64,000 bases of DNA from Brucepastera parasyntrophica (GTDB taxonomy: Bacteria; Spirochaetota; Spirochaetia; Treponematales; Treponemataceae), in assembly GCF_022376835.1 (NCBI RefSeq), contig NZ_CP084606.1, forward strand, positions 1,048,501-1,112,500, written 5' to 3'. The stretch's first letter is position 1. Every line of letters begins with the position of its first letter. Below, piece by piece: positions 38,780 through 48,327 of the stretch. The notes beneath the pieces were generated by a model. The model made no database searches. It was not told the origin of the DNA and saw nothing but the letters and a program-made list of their open reading frames with translations. Both the position numbers and the translations under genes were made by a program.

Positions 38780-39083
38780 TCTGATAAAAAAAACATTCGC
38801 GCTGGAAGTTGATGCGTCAGAAAAAAGGGAACCCCGGCCGGAAGATATTGAACGGGCCATGACTCACGCAAAAAAGCCCTGCAAAAAAGCAAGACGGTTC
38901 CGGGTCCCGGAATTTCCGGTGCTGCTTGCCGTCTCGGCCGCCTGCTGCGCTGTACTTGTTTTATTCAGCGGAACAGGATTCATGTATTTAAGGCCGCTGG
39001 CCGGTGAACTGAGCGGAATAATTCCTCCCGATATAGGAGAAAAAGCTGCGGCGGTTCTTCATGCTATAGCACAGGTGCTATGA
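38763..39083 (+). CDS. small single-pass membrane protein, probable anti-sigma partner
   Basis: 106 aa: a charged cytosolic N-terminal part (1-55), one transmembrane helix (about 57-77, PVLLAVSAACCAVLVLFSGTG) and a short outer tail. No zinc motif. Its overlap with the preceding sigma gene suggests translational coupling and an anti-sigma role, but this is context only. Confidence 0.6.
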   Translation: MADIDNLIKKTFALEVDASEKREPRPEDIERAMTHAKKPCKKARRFRVPEFPVLLAVSAACCAVLVLFSGTGFMYLRPLAGELSGIIPPDIGEKAAAVLHAIAQVL

Positions 39084-39190
39084 AATGACGGCGGCGGATT
39101 TATACTGCCATGGGGTGTAAATTCCGCGGAACAATCCGTCTTAATAATATGGACCCAACGCCGGCTTGGGTAAAAAACCAGCTTTCAGAA

Positions 39191-39313
39191 GGATGATAAA
39201 AAGCATTATATGCTTTTTATCAGGCGCAGTTTGCAGAGTGTTACTTTTCAAATTGCGGTATGTCAGCCAGCTGCATACAAACTTCTGTCTGATCTTTTTA
39301 CAGGAGTCTTTTT
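39191..39313 (+). ncRNA. candidate structured 5' leader, copy B
   Basis: Related to copy A at 6056-6172. A perfect 12-bp hairpin GATAAAAAGCAT (39195-39206, with 39210-39221), then CGCAGTTTG (39225-39233) pairs with CAAATTGCG (39249-39257) around a loop with GTTACTTTTC. Next is a hairpin GTATG-T-CAGC / GCTG-CATAC (39258-39278), then CTTCTGTCTGATCTTTTTA and CAGGAG. In both copies the paired segments differ but pairing is kept. An ATG ATA AAA opens near its 5' end, as in copy A, so a leader ORF is the alternative. It lies in the 231-bp gap 39084-39314. Confidence 0.5.
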
Positions 39314-39314
39314 T

Positions 39315-39767
39315 ATGGTAAAAAAAATACTGATTCCCATTTGTATTGCTATTGTTTCCTGTATAGCAGTATCCATCCTGAGTTTTACCAAACTTTCACT
39401 GCTTTTTGATATACCGTCATTTCTGATAGTGCCGGTATTGCCGCTGCTGTATATGGCCGGTTCATTCGGATTCCGGGGGATAGGCCGGGCATATAAAACT
39501 GCCTTTGCAAAAAATCCCGAAAAGAAGGACCTGGTATTTTCACAGGCATTTTTCAGGGGGTTCAGCAAGGTTTTGTGGCTTTTTTCCGCAGTAGGGTTTG
39601 TAACAGGCCTTATAGGTATTTTCAGTTTTCTGAACGATTATGAAGTTCTGGGACCCAACCTGGCTGTGGCCATTATAACTCTTTTTTACGGAGTTCTTTC
39701 AAATCTTCTGCTGGTATACCCATTCTTACTGAGCGTATCCGGCAGATTATCCGAGTTTTCCGACTGA
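39315..39767 (+). CDS. small polytopic membrane protein
   Basis: 150 aa, with four hydrophobic segments (about residues 4-25, 33-51, 89-109 and 118-142). The 39315 ATG follows CAGGAG at good spacing; the longer upstream frame runs through the structured leader and is rejected. No domain recognised; a distant resemblance to MotA/TolQ/ExbB-type topology is too weak to use. It shares its leader type with rlpA. Confidence 0.6.
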   Translation: MVKKILIPICIAIVSCIAVSILSFTKLSLLFDIPSFLIVPVLPLLYMAGSFGFRGIGRAYKTAFAKNPEKKDLVFSQAFFRGFSKVLWLFSAVGFVTGLIGIFSFLNDYEVLGPNLAVAIITLFYGVLSNLLLVYPFLLSVSGRLSEFSD

Positions 39768-39857
39768 TACTGAGAACTATTCTGTGGGGTGTTTTTTTCA
39801 TGGAAAACTGCCCCACAGATTGGTCATTTATCATTTATGTGATAATATTCTATTACT

Positions 39858-40685
39858 ATGACCATAGCAGCAAGAAACCGTTTTATACGTCTGTTCCGTT
39901 TCTTTTCCCTGGCATTTCTCGTTGTTGCCGTACTCAGCATAATACAACTGTTATTGCGGCACGAAGTTATTACTGAAATACCGTTGAACAGGCCTTTTAA
40001 ATTACTTGATTCCTTTACAACAACATTGCAGAGTCCGTATGCGGCGATAATAGCCATTGGTATTCTGCCTCTTTATTCGGTCCTCCTGCTCTCATATATA
40101 CATTTCACGTTTGAAAAAACCCAGACTGTTGAAATTACGTTCTTTGCCGCCGCTGTTTTTGCCGTATCTCTTGAAACATTCAGGCTTTTTATCCCCCTGT
40201 TCCATTTATGGATAAATTCCACATTCTTATCGGTAACTGTTTCTAGAATTGTACTGTTCAGCCGGTTCTTTGTACTGCTCACGCTTTTGGCCAGCGTTAT
40301 TTTCAATACGGAACAGGCTGTACAGATGGTCGGCTCCCTGATTTTTCTGCTTGCATTTGTATCTGTCAGCCTTGCTTACGCATTTCCCATGAATACGGAA
40401 ATAATAGGCTCAAATTTTCTGGTTGCGCAGGGATATAATTCAATAGTCAATTATTTTTTCGCGATAACAGGAATTCTGACAGTCTTATCATATATTGTCC
40501 TGGGAAAGCAGCGGGGAATAGCGGAATATACAGGAGCGGCCGCAGGTATTCTTTTGATGCTGCTGGGTTATGTTCAGCTCATCTTCTGTGACACATGGTT
40601 ATTTCTCGTCACCGGGGCCATTATGCTGTTTTTCGGGTCATGGCTGTATCTGAAGCGGATCCATCATTATTATTTATGGCAATAA
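39858..40685 (+). CDS. polytopic membrane protein
   Basis: 275 aa with about seven or eight hydrophobic segments (13-33, 58-80, 92-112, 127-148, 152-174, 197-215, 222-240, 245-262). Not recognised. No Shine-Dalgarno upstream and an A/T-rich -10-like element lies close to the ATG. It converges on the polyprenol-kinase-like gene, with a 12-bp overlap of the 3' ends. Confidence 0.6.
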   Translation: MTIAARNRFIRLFRFFSLAFLVVAVLSIIQLLLRHEVITEIPLNRPFKLLDSFTTTLQSPYAAIIAIGILPLYSVLLLSYIHFTFEKTQTVEITFFAAAVFAVSLETFRLFIPLFHLWINSTFLSVTVSRIVLFSRFFVLLTLLASVIFNTEQAVQMVGSLIFLLAFVSVSLAYAFPMNTEIIGSNFLVAQGYNSIVNYFFAITGILTVLSYIVLGKQRGIAEYTGAAAGILLMLLGYVQLIFCDTWLFLVTGAIMLFFGSWLYLKRIHHYYLWQ

Positions 40686-41297
40686 ACATACAAAGGAACA
40701 GATAACAAGGGGAATAACCAGATTATCATAGTCTTTAAGCGGAAGCATTTCGATTAGCATTGCAAGAAACGCAATCAATAATGAGTAGAAGGGATTATAA
40801 AGCACAAGAAACGATGAAATATATACGGCCGTAAAGCAGGCAATACTTCCTTCAACAGTTTTTCCCCTGGTAAAAGGAATTTTTGTTTTTCCCAGCAGAC
40901 GTCCGGCAAGGCTTGCGATGCCGTCGCCGAAGGCAAGTGTATAAATACCTACTTTTGCTATCTCAGGCGGATATAGTATCAGCGCAAAAAGTACTCCTAA
41001 AGCCAGGGTTACAGGGCCAAGAACAAAGCGGCCCTGGTCCCGAGACCGGGCGGCAAAGGCGGTTATACGGGAAATAAACGGAATGGAGATTCCGCGCAGC
41101 CGGAGACTTTCACAGAAAATATACAGGCAGATAACAAGCGACAGTGAAAATATCGTCCAGTTGTAATTCCATGCCGCGAAAAACGGCACAATAGCCGCAC
41201 AGAAATGAATTGATTTGCGGAAGATTTCCTTCAGTAAATCATTTACCGTAACAGTCTGTGAAATCTTTCGGTATCTGAAATTGGAAAACATTCCCAT
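40674..41297 (-). CDS. polyprenol/phytol (diacylglycerol) kinase-like or CDP-lipid-type membrane protein
   Basis: About 207 aa with six or more hydrophobic segments. Motifs of the SEC59/DGK1/phytol-kinase superfamily: FRKSIHFCA (about residue 29) and YTLAFGDGIASLAGRLLGKTK (about residue 120), followed by FTRGKTVEGS. These CTP-dependent lipid kinases phosphorylate polyprenols or diacylglycerol. The exact substrate is not known. Start is ATG 41297 behind AAAGG; an ATG at 41312 is an alternative. Confidence 0.78.
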   Translation of the reverse strand: MGMFSNFRYRKISQTVTVNDLLKEIFRKSIHFCAAIVPFFAAWNYNWTIFSLSLVICLYIFCESLRLRGISIPFISRITAFAARSRDQGRFVLGPVTLALGVLFALILYPPEIAKVGIYTLAFGDGIASLAGRLLGKTKIPFTRGKTVEGSIACFTAVYISSFLVLYNPFYSLLIAFLAMLIEMLPLKDYDNLVIPLVICSFVCLLP

Positions 41298-41384
41298 CGG
41301 TAAACCTTTCATTAAGTAGTACTATACCACAAATATACCATAAAACAAAAAGAATGTGCAGAATTGTAAAGGTATTTTCGGGAA

Positions 41385-41438
41385 ATAAAATACCCTGTTG
41401 CAGAATGAGGAGTATTAAACCCTCGTCACGAATAAAAA
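41385..41438. repeat. dispersed intergenic repeat, copy 3 (short)
   Basis: TAAAATACCCTGTTGCAGAA then GAGTATTAAACCCTCGTCACGAATAA. Lacks the middle part of copies 1 and 2. It lies in the 288-bp gap 41298-41585, which holds no gene. Confidence 0.5.
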
Positions 41439-41585
41439 CTCCGGCAGGCATTTTCATCGCGTCCAGGAAATTCATTTTTTTATAAAAAGCAGAAAAAACT
41501 CATAAACTTTTCTTTACAAAAGAGGATGTAAAGCAGTATCTTGTAAGCAGAAAAACGCATTTAATCCGGTAAGCATGGGGTAATT

Positions 41586-42142
41586 ATGACTGTATATGAT
41601 TTTACTGTTAAGGATAAAGGGGGCGCGGATGTTTCCCTGAGCGAGTACAAAGGAAAAGTGCTGTTAATTGTTAATACAGCGACAAAATGCGGACTGACCC
41701 CGCAGTATGAAGCGCTCGAAGCTTTGTACAAAAAGTATCACGACAGGGGGTTAGAAATACTGGATTTTCCTTCCAACCAGTTTTTAAAACAGGCCCCAGG
41801 GACCGATGAGGAAATAAATAATTTCTGTACCTTGAATTACGGCACGACCTTCCCCGCTTTGCGAAAATTGACGTCAATGGAAAAAACGCCAGCCCACTTT
41901 TTTCATGGCTGAAGGAACAGGCCCCTGAAGACACCGGCGACGCCAAATCAAAATCATTTGAAAAAAAGATCAGTTTTTTCAGAAGAAAGGCCGCGCCCCA
42001 GGATATCAAGTGGAATTTCGGAAAATTCCTGATTGACCGCAGCGGCCGGGTATCCGCACGCTATTCCCCGGCGTATACACCGGACAAGCTGGAAGACGAT
42101 ATTGTACGCTGTCTTGACGGGGAAACAGGAAAAGCGGAATAA
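41586..42142 (+). CDS. glutathione-peroxidase-family thiol peroxidase (Cys type, frame broken once)
   Basis: Reduces peroxides, probably with thioredoxin. One C added at 41852-41855 joins 108 aa to FPRFAKIDVNGKNASPLFSWL... and continues to 42142 (185 aa). The active site is NTATKCGLTPQY, with Cys (TGC) rather than selenocysteine. FPSNQF and WNFGKFLID supply the conserved Gln and Trp/Asn. A second Cys in NNFC (about residue 81) could be the resolving residue as in Cys-type thioredoxin-dependent members. Confidence 0.9.
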
Positions 42143-42207
42143 CTGTCAGGAAAGGCAAAAAACAAGTCCCGTTTGCCGGACTATTCCCTGAACAGATCAC
42201 GAATTTG

Positions 42208-44483
42208 TTACAAGCCTATTGCGCCCAGATCTATAGCAAAATAGGGAAGAATTTTTTTATCGGTCCCCTGATGGACCCCGCCGCGGATAGCAATTCCCAG
42301 CGCATCTCCTATTCTCATGCCGAAGCCTGCGGACGCGTTCCAGTGAATAATATCCCGCCATACTATATTCGCCGTATCCTGTGCGACTGCGGCGACAGCT
42401 GCATGGAACAGCAAAAAGTCGGGAAGTCTGAACCCGGCGTCCCTCCATCTGAAACGGTATCTGAATTCGATACCGCCCCCAGAGCAAGGCTCCCTCTTTC
42501 TTCATCAGTTTTGAGCGGAGCGGGAAACATCCACCTGGAAGTTATTGAAGGCAAATAATAAAAAGGAGCCCTGTTGCTTATATTATTGATATTCAAATCA
42601 GTGCCGGCCTTCCAGCGCAGAGACATTGAAAAGGGGGCGCCGAAAGGTATAATACCCTGCCCCTCGCCTTTTATCGTTTGAAAAAATTCTGAAGCCGTAT
42701 GCTGTTTCAGTGAAACTTCATAGTCGATATTAAACATAAATCCCCGACTTGCGAAAATAGGAGTATCAAACCGCCTTATGTGATACATCGCATAGGCCGT
42801 ATGAAGCGCGTTCTTTTCAGCGGTGAAAAAACCGGAATCCGGAAAATCATGAGTATTCGTTAAATCAAATTTCCAGCCCGCTCTCAATAATACACCTCCG
42901 ACCGGATACAGTGAAAGGTCCGCGCCGGTACTGAGTACATTTGTATTATACTGATAGCCCAGATGGTCAAACGAGAACTCGACTATGGAATCCTGCTGAT
43001 ATGAAAAAAAAGCCCGCAGCGCAAACAGATTTCCCAGGGGCTGTGTGAAAGATATATCTATTCCCGGCATATCCAGCAGTTTTGCGTCAATCACCAGCTG
43101 CGAACCTTTTGTTGTAAGCCCGTTCAGGAAAACGGCCGGAATTACATCAAGGCCCACCACACCTCTGGAGGACAGGGACAGATAATACAGAAAATTGACG
43201 CGCAGGGTATTCCGTTCCGTATTTTTCCGTTCCAGGATTATAACCAGTGTATTTTTATCCGGATCAGCATGCCTTCTCATTCTGACAGTCTGATACCTCC
43301 GGGTACGGGATATTGTGTTATACAGGGAATTGATTGCTTCAACATCCGAGACCGTTCCGACGAGTGAATAAAATTTATTCTCTATATGTTCCCTGTCATT
43401 ATTTACCGCCCCGACAATTTCGAGCGTGGTGTCTTCCGTTAAGAACAGACTGAAAACCTGCCGAGTGTCCTCAGCCTCAATATTCGCCGGATTCTCTTCA
43501 CCGGTGCGGACCAGAATTTTCTGCAGTTCTTTTTCATACTTCAGCGCAGTGAGTCTGCCTACCTCGCTCAACTCGACGACTTTGTCAAAGTCGGTTATCG
43601 TAAACCCCTTTATGTCAATCGGGATATATATGTCCGCATTATGAATCTGCGCGAGGACCTTTTCCTGATTCTGGACCTGCCTCGTTAATATAAGATCGGA
43701 ACCGCCTGTTATGTCATTATTTTCAAACCGGTATCCTTCGGAATCAACAAGATCAATGGCTATTATAATATCAGCTCCCGCTTCTTTCGCTACATTGATC
43801 GGCAGCTTGTCGGACATGACGCCGTCCACAAGATACCTGCCGTCAATATACCAGGGCGAAAAAACACCGGGAATGCTCATACTTGCCCGGATACTATCGG
43901 AAAGATGACCCTGTGATAAAACAACGCGTTCGCCGGTCAGTGAATCAGTCGCCACAGCCCTGAACCTCCGGGGAAGTTCATCGAAATGTACCGGTGACGG
44001 GCAGCGCAAAAAGTAGGTATCCAGCATGCGAAGGATATTGTCCCCAGGAAGAAAACCTTTTCCGAATGAAAGTCCGTACCTGTCAAAATTAACGGACAGC
44101 GCGTACTTTGCCTTTTGCTCTATTATGGTATAACTTTCATTTTCCGGTCTTTTTTCTTCCCAGAAAAGGCTCTGCCAGTTTGTTGTTTCAAAAACGTGCT
44201 GTATTTCATCCACCGAGTAACCGCTTGCATACATTCCTCCTACAATAGAGCCTATACTGGTCCCCACTACCATGTCGACAGGAATCCCCAGCTCCTCGAT
44301 AACCCTGATCGCTCCGATATGGGCAAGCCCCCAGGCGCTTCCGCTTGCCAGAACAATGGCGACCTGAGGGCGGCCGGCATTCTGCATGTAAGGTTCTTGA
44401 TCAGCTGTCTGAGAATACACAGGGAAAAATTGCAAAAACAGAAAACAAACGGTCAAGCAAGTAATAAGCCGGTATAGTTTCAT
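42208..44483 (-). CDS. patatin-like phospholipase fused to an outer-membrane beta-barrel (frame broken once)
   Basis: 758 aa after adding one base at the C-run 42476-42480; this restores GGGIEFRYRFRW and the barrel ending GVHQGTDKKILPYFAIDLGA. Signal peptide (1-24). The patatin domain (about 40-235) has the oxyanion/nucleophile GTSIGSIVGG (Ser about 76), and DGVMSDKLP supplies the catalytic Asp. A POTRA-like/linker region (about 345-420) precedes a BamA/PlpD-like barrel. Architecture equals PlpD-type (T5dSS) autotransporter lipases, so it probably displays or secretes a phospholipase. The raw reading lacks the last barrel strands. Confidence 0.88.
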
Positions 44484-44692
44484 TGCCCTTAAATATACAA
44501 AGAAACCGGGCAGGATACAAGGAAAAAGCGTATATAACTAAAACTGACGGGAAACCGCCCTGGAACTGAAGTTTTACGGAATACTTTTTGCTATCATATT
44601 GCCATAGGGTGGATTGACTGGGAAAAAATTTCTTTTTTTTCGTACATGTCTGCCAGTAATGCTGTTATAAAAAAACGCTTGCCTTAATTATA

Positions 44693-44746
44693 GTATGATT
44701 TGTATGATTTATATATCAAGTATGACCAGTATGTTTTGTATGATTA
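44693..44746 (+). repeat. six 9-bp tandem units (GTATGnnnn) upstream of the AbrB-like gene
   Basis: GTATGATTT, GTATGATTT, ATATATCAA, GTATGACCA, GTATGTTTT, GTATGATTA follow each other without gap; five begin GTATG. The array ends 26 bp before the ATG. It lies in the gap 44484-44772, which otherwise shows only A/T-rich promoter-like sequence. Related units are at 54882. Confidence 0.7.
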
Positions 44747-44772
44747 GTTATTCCGGTTGAAAGGAGCAAAAT

Positions 44773-45018
44773 ATGGCGAACAGAAAAACAGCGCGGGGAC
44801 GGAAACATGCGTGGATGGTAAAAATGGGCGAAAAGGGCCAGATTGTTATTCCGAAGGAAGCCCGGGAAATTTTCAATCTGAATCCCGGCGACACTATCAT
44901 CCTTCTCGGGGATGAAGAACGCGGCATAGCCATTGATACAAGCGCAGATTTGGCCGTCATGTACGACAGGATATTCGGAGGAACTTCAGACAGATATCCG
45001 AAAAAACAGGGCCGCTAG
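44773..45018 (+). CDS. AbrB/SpoVT-type swapped-hairpin DNA-binding protein
   Basis: 81 aa. The AbrB fold lies at about residues 14-60: MVKMGEKGQIVIPKEAREIF and LNPGDTIILLGDEERGIAI. Such proteins are antitoxins or transition-state regulators. No toxin gene is adjacent. The tandem 9-bp repeats upstream are candidate autoregulatory sites. Shine-Dalgarno AAAGGAG. Transcribed toward the phosphate regulon, whose phoR gene ends 16 bp away on the other strand. Confidence 0.88.
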   Translation: MANRKTARGRKHAWMVKMGEKGQIVIPKEAREIFNLNPGDTIILLGDEERGIAIDTSADLAVMYDRIFGGTSDRYPKKQGR

Positions 45019-45034
45019 AAAGAAAGCATGCAGG

Positions 45035-46867
45035 TTATTCTTCAAGAGGAATCCGCAATCTGAAAACGGAGCCCTTGCCTGCGCGGCTTTCAACTTCCAC
45101 TGTCCCATTATGGAGAAGCGCTATATGGCGGACAATGGCGAGCCCGAGGCCGGTACCTCCGGCTTCCCTGGTGCGAGCCCGGTCTACGCGGTAAAACCGT
45201 TCAAATATCCGCTCCTGCTGTTCCGGAGGTATTCCGATCCCCTTGTCAGCGACTTCAATTACCAGATTTTTTTCCCGGATAAAGGCTTTTACGCACACCG
45301 GCGAACCTTCGGGAGAATATTTTACCGCGTTATCCAGAAGATTTATTACAGCCTGGATAATGAACGAGTCATTAACCCGCGCGGACAAGCCGTCCTCACA
45401 TTCAAGTGAAATTGAAATATGTTTTTTTCCTGCCGCGTACTGTACTGATGAAACAGCTTCGGATAAAATTCCCTTAATGTCTGTTTCATCAGGAACGGGC
45501 CTTGCTGTATCAGAGGCTTCCAGATTCATAAGGAGCAGGAGATCATCAGTCAGATTTTCCATCCGCTGGGCGTTCCGCCGGATTATTTCAAGAAAGTGAA
45601 GACCCTGCTCTCCGCTGACGGCTCCGGATTCCGCGAGATTTTCCGAAAATCCTTTTACCAGCTGAATGGGGGTTCTGAGTTCGTGGGAAACATTTGCCAC
45701 AAAATCTCTCCGTATTGTTTCGAGTTTGCGGAGCCTTGTAACATCGGAGAGAACCATAACGACGCCGTCAATATAATTTCCCTGCGGACCGGTCCTCAGC
45801 AGAGGAGCCGCAAAAACCTGGAAATATTCCCTGCCTCCGTTCCGGTGAATAACCAGTTCAGATTCGCCCGAAGTCCCGCCGGAAAGCACCTGTACCGCAG
45901 TCTCTTCCAGATCCATTGAATGGGTCGCCTCAAGCAGGGAGAGGAAAGCCTGGTCCGGATAATCCCGTATCTCAGATATGCCGAACAATCTCCTTGCCGC
46001 CGGGTTAATCAGATGGAGGCGGAGTCTATTGTCCATGGCAAAAACCGCTTCCGTCATGCCATTGAGAATGGCTTCAAGGCGCATGCCTTCAGATTCGGCG
46101 TTCTCAATCCGTGCGGTCAGCTCGGAAGCCATGGTGCGGAGGGTGGCATCAAGCCTTACAAATTCGCTGATATCGGAAACTACCGGAGGCGGCATGCTGT
46201 CCGCATCTCTGGTTTCCTGTTCAGCCGCGGAAGAAGCGATCTGGACGAGATGGGTAGCCGGCTGTGAAAGAGAACGGGAAAATCCGTACACGGCCGCTAC
46301 AGCCGCAGCGATAACGGCAAGCGCGACAAGCATAAAAGGAAAGACCACGGAAGCTATCCGTTTCCAGAAGGAAGGGATAAGAAGGGATATCCTGAATACT
46401 CCCGAAATCTCCCGGGTTATATCGTTTTTTACCGGAAGCGCAACATATATCAATTCAAACCCGAGACTTCGTGAATTCCGGCGGCTGACTGACTCTTCGC
46501 CCTGAAGCGCGGCTTCGACTTCCGGCCGGTACCGGTGACTTTCAAATTCGAGTCCGTCGCCGTGAGTGTCCGCGAGAACAGTTCCATTTGAATCAATAAG
46601 CGTTACCCGATAGGAAGAACCTTGCAGGACTTCCTGAAGTACCGGAATTCCGGATTGTGCGGAACCGGATTGACCTGAAAAATATTCTCCCAGCTTTTCC
46701 TGGCCGATTAAAGCCAGCATTGTTCTTGCCATATATTCAAGATTGCCGGTATTTGTCTCATAGTACAGGGAATTCATAAAACCCAGCACAGCTATAATAA
46801 AAGAAAGGGAAATGCCCAGGACAATAACTGTCAGAATTTGCAGACTTTTTCTGAATATAGTTTTCAT
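45035..46867 (-). CDS. phoR: phosphate-regulon sensor histidine kinase
   Basis: 610 aa. Two transmembrane helices (about 8-30 and 173-197) frame an extracytoplasmic sensor of about 140 residues. Then a PAS domain (about 255-365; NGMTEAVFAMDN), HisKA (DFVANVSHELRTPI, phosphorylated His) and HATPase (NLLDNAVKYSPEG, DKGIGIPPEQ, GTGLGLAIV). With its position after phoB and the pst genes, this identifies it as PhoR. It overlaps phoB by 4 bp. The sensor is larger than in E. coli PhoR, which has almost no periplasmic domain. Confidence 0.93.
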   Translation of the reverse strand: MKTIFRKSLQILTVIVLGISLSFIIAVLGFMNSLYYETNTGNLEYMARTMLALIGQEKLGEYFSGQSGSAQSGIPVLQEVLQGSSYRVTLIDSNGTVLADTHGDGLEFESHRYRPEVEAALQGEESVSRRNSRSLGFELIYVALPVKNDITREISGVFRISLLIPSFWKRIASVVFPFMLVALAVIAAAVAAVYGFSRSLSQPATHLVQIASSAAEQETRDADSMPPPVVSDISEFVRLDATLRTMASELTARIENAESEGMRLEAILNGMTEAVFAMDNRLRLHLINPAARRLFGISEIRDYPDQAFLSLLEATHSMDLEETAVQVLSGGTSGESELVIHRNGGREYFQVFAAPLLRTGPQGNYIDGVVMVLSDVTRLRKLETIRRDFVANVSHELRTPIQLVKGFSENLAESGAVSGEQGLHFLEIIRRNAQRMENLTDDLLLLMNLEASDTARPVPDETDIKGILSEAVSSVQYAAGKKHISISLECEDGLSARVNDSFIIQAVINLLDNAVKYSPEGSPVCVKAFIREKNLVIEVADKGIGIPPEQQERIFERFYRVDRARTREAGGTGLGLAIVRHIALLHNGTVEVESRAGKGSVFRLRIPLEE

Positions 46868-47559
46868 TGAATTTTAAACCTGTATCCTACGCCGCGGACT
46901 GTTTCAATCATATCTCCCGCCGTTCCCAGTTTTCTGCGAAGGGCAAGAATCTGCACATCAACCGATCGGTCCGTTACCGGATAATCGTCTCCCCTGATCG
47001 CTGAAATAATTTTGTTCCGGGTGAATACTTCCTCCGGATGGGACAGAAACACATGAAGAATGGCGAACTCGGTTGCGGATAGATCAAGCAAGTGCTCGCC
47101 GTTGTAAGCTTCATGCCGGAGTGTATCGATTTTCAGGCTTCCCTGCTGCCATACATTCCGTTCCTCCTGCGCAGCCCCGGATTCCTGCCTGCGCCGCATG
47201 ACTGTTTTGATCCTGGCAGCCAGAATTTTCGGACTGTAGGGTTTTACAATATAATCGTCGGCGCCCAGTTCCAGTCCGGTGACTACATCGGATTCTTCGC
47301 CCTTTGCGGAGGCCATGATGACCGGGATTTTGCTCCAGTCAGGCTGGTGCTTGATCCGTCTCAGAACCTCCAGACCGTCTATCCCGGGGAGCATTATATC
47401 AAGCAAAACACAATCTGCCAAATGTTCTCCGAGCAGTTTCAGTCCGGCTTCCCCATTTTCCGCCATAAGGAGTTCCCAGCCTTCCCTGGAAAGAGAAAAG
47501 GTCAATAGCTCGCGGATATCGGGATCATCTTCTACTATAAGGATAGACTGCTTTGCCAT
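46864..47559 (-). CDS. phoB: phosphate-regulon response regulator
   Basis: 231 aa. Receiver domain (ILIVEDDPDIRELL, phospho-Asp in LLDIMLPGIDGLE, Lys in VKPY), then an OmpR-type winged helix (LSATEFAILHVFLSHPEEVF, NKIISAIRGDDYPVTDRSVD, VRGVGYRF). The start is the ATG (47559) 5 nt after AGGAG, 12 bp after phoU. The natural binding sites are proposed below (52193 and 53513). Confidence 0.93.
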   Translation of the reverse strand: MAKQSILIVEDDPDIRELLTFSLSREGWELLMAENGEAGLKLLGEHLADCVLLDIMLPGIDGLEVLRRIKHQPDWSKIPVIMASAKGEESDVVTGLELGADDYIVKPYSPKILAARIKTVMRRRQESGAAQEERNVWQQGSLKIDTLRHEAYNGEHLLDLSATEFAILHVFLSHPEEVFTRNKIISAIRGDDYPVTDRSVDVQILALRRKLGTAGDMIETVRGVGYRFKIQ

Positions 47560-47571
47560 ATGCACTCCTAG

Positions 47572-48228
47572 TCAGTTGAGTTCCTCATGTTTACTTTCTA
47601 CCATATATATTATATTTTCGCAAATGTTGGTAACATGGTCTCCGAAGCGTTCCAGAAATCCGGATATGTTAAGAATCCTGACCGCCATTTTAACGAGTCC
47701 GGGATTTTTTTTCATAAAACGCAGAAGTTCTTCAACCAGCGCCTTATGTTCCCGGTCTATTATATCATCCATTGCAGCCGCTTTCCTGGCGGCTTCGGCA
47801 TCCTGGCTGAGATAGGCAAGCACCGCGGCGCGGATCATTTCCTGTCCTGTTCCGGCCATACATTCCAGCTGGTCAGGCAAACGGAATGCCGGATTCCCCC
47901 CGAGCTTTATTGCCGCTTTGGCCAGATGCGCCGTGTAATCGCCGGCCCTCTCCAGATTTGCGGTAATCTTAAAAATGGCTACCATTTCCCGGAGGTCCCG
48001 GGCGACCGGTGACTGGGTCGCAATCAAACCGGCGGTTTTATCTTCAATGCAGAGCTTCATGGCATCTATTTTTTTATCCTCCGCCTTTACGGTCTCCGCA
48101 AGATCTGTATCATTATTTCTCAGGGCTGTCATGGCCTTTTCGAGATTTTCTTCAACTGTTGTACCCATACGGAGTATATCATGCCGGAGACTTTCCAGCT
48201 TTTCATTAAACCCGGCTCGTGTATTCAT
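47572..48228 (-). CDS. phoU: phosphate signalling protein PhoU
   Basis: Two three-helix bundles (about 1-110 and 115-218), with the metal-binding E/DxxxD motifs (ERAGDYTAHLA and ERFGDHVTNI) in both. Couples PstB activity to PhoR. 218 aa. ATG at 48228 (MNTRAGFNEKLESLRHDILRM). A 99-bp gap to pstB has only a small GC-rich hairpin (CCCGAATTCCCGGGG). Confidence 0.95.
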   Translation of the reverse strand: MNTRAGFNEKLESLRHDILRMGTTVEENLEKAMTALRNNDTDLAETVKAEDKKIDAMKLCIEDKTAGLIATQSPVARDLREMVAIFKITANLERAGDYTAHLAKAAIKLGGNPAFRLPDQLECMAGTGQEMIRAAVLAYLSQDAEAARKAAAMDDIIDREHKALVEELLRFMKKNPGLVKMAVRILNISGFLERFGDHVTNICENIIYMVESKHEELN

Positions 48229-48327
48229 TATTGTTTCCCTCCAGCGCATTTGAAATAATCAGTTGTCCTGAGCCGTCCCGAATTCCCGGGGACAGCGCAA
48301 AAAACAATCATTCTAAACTGCGGCATC

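Noticed and set aside
39210..39314. Upstream extension of the 39315 membrane protein
   Set aside because: It runs through the structured leader, and the 39315 ATG has its own CAGGAG.
41586..42142. Selenoprotein glutathione peroxidase
   Set aside because: The active-site codon is TGC (Cys), and no in-frame TGA occurs there.
44693..44746. CRISPR array
   Set aside because: 9-bp contiguous units without spacers do not fit CRISPR, and no cas gene is present.
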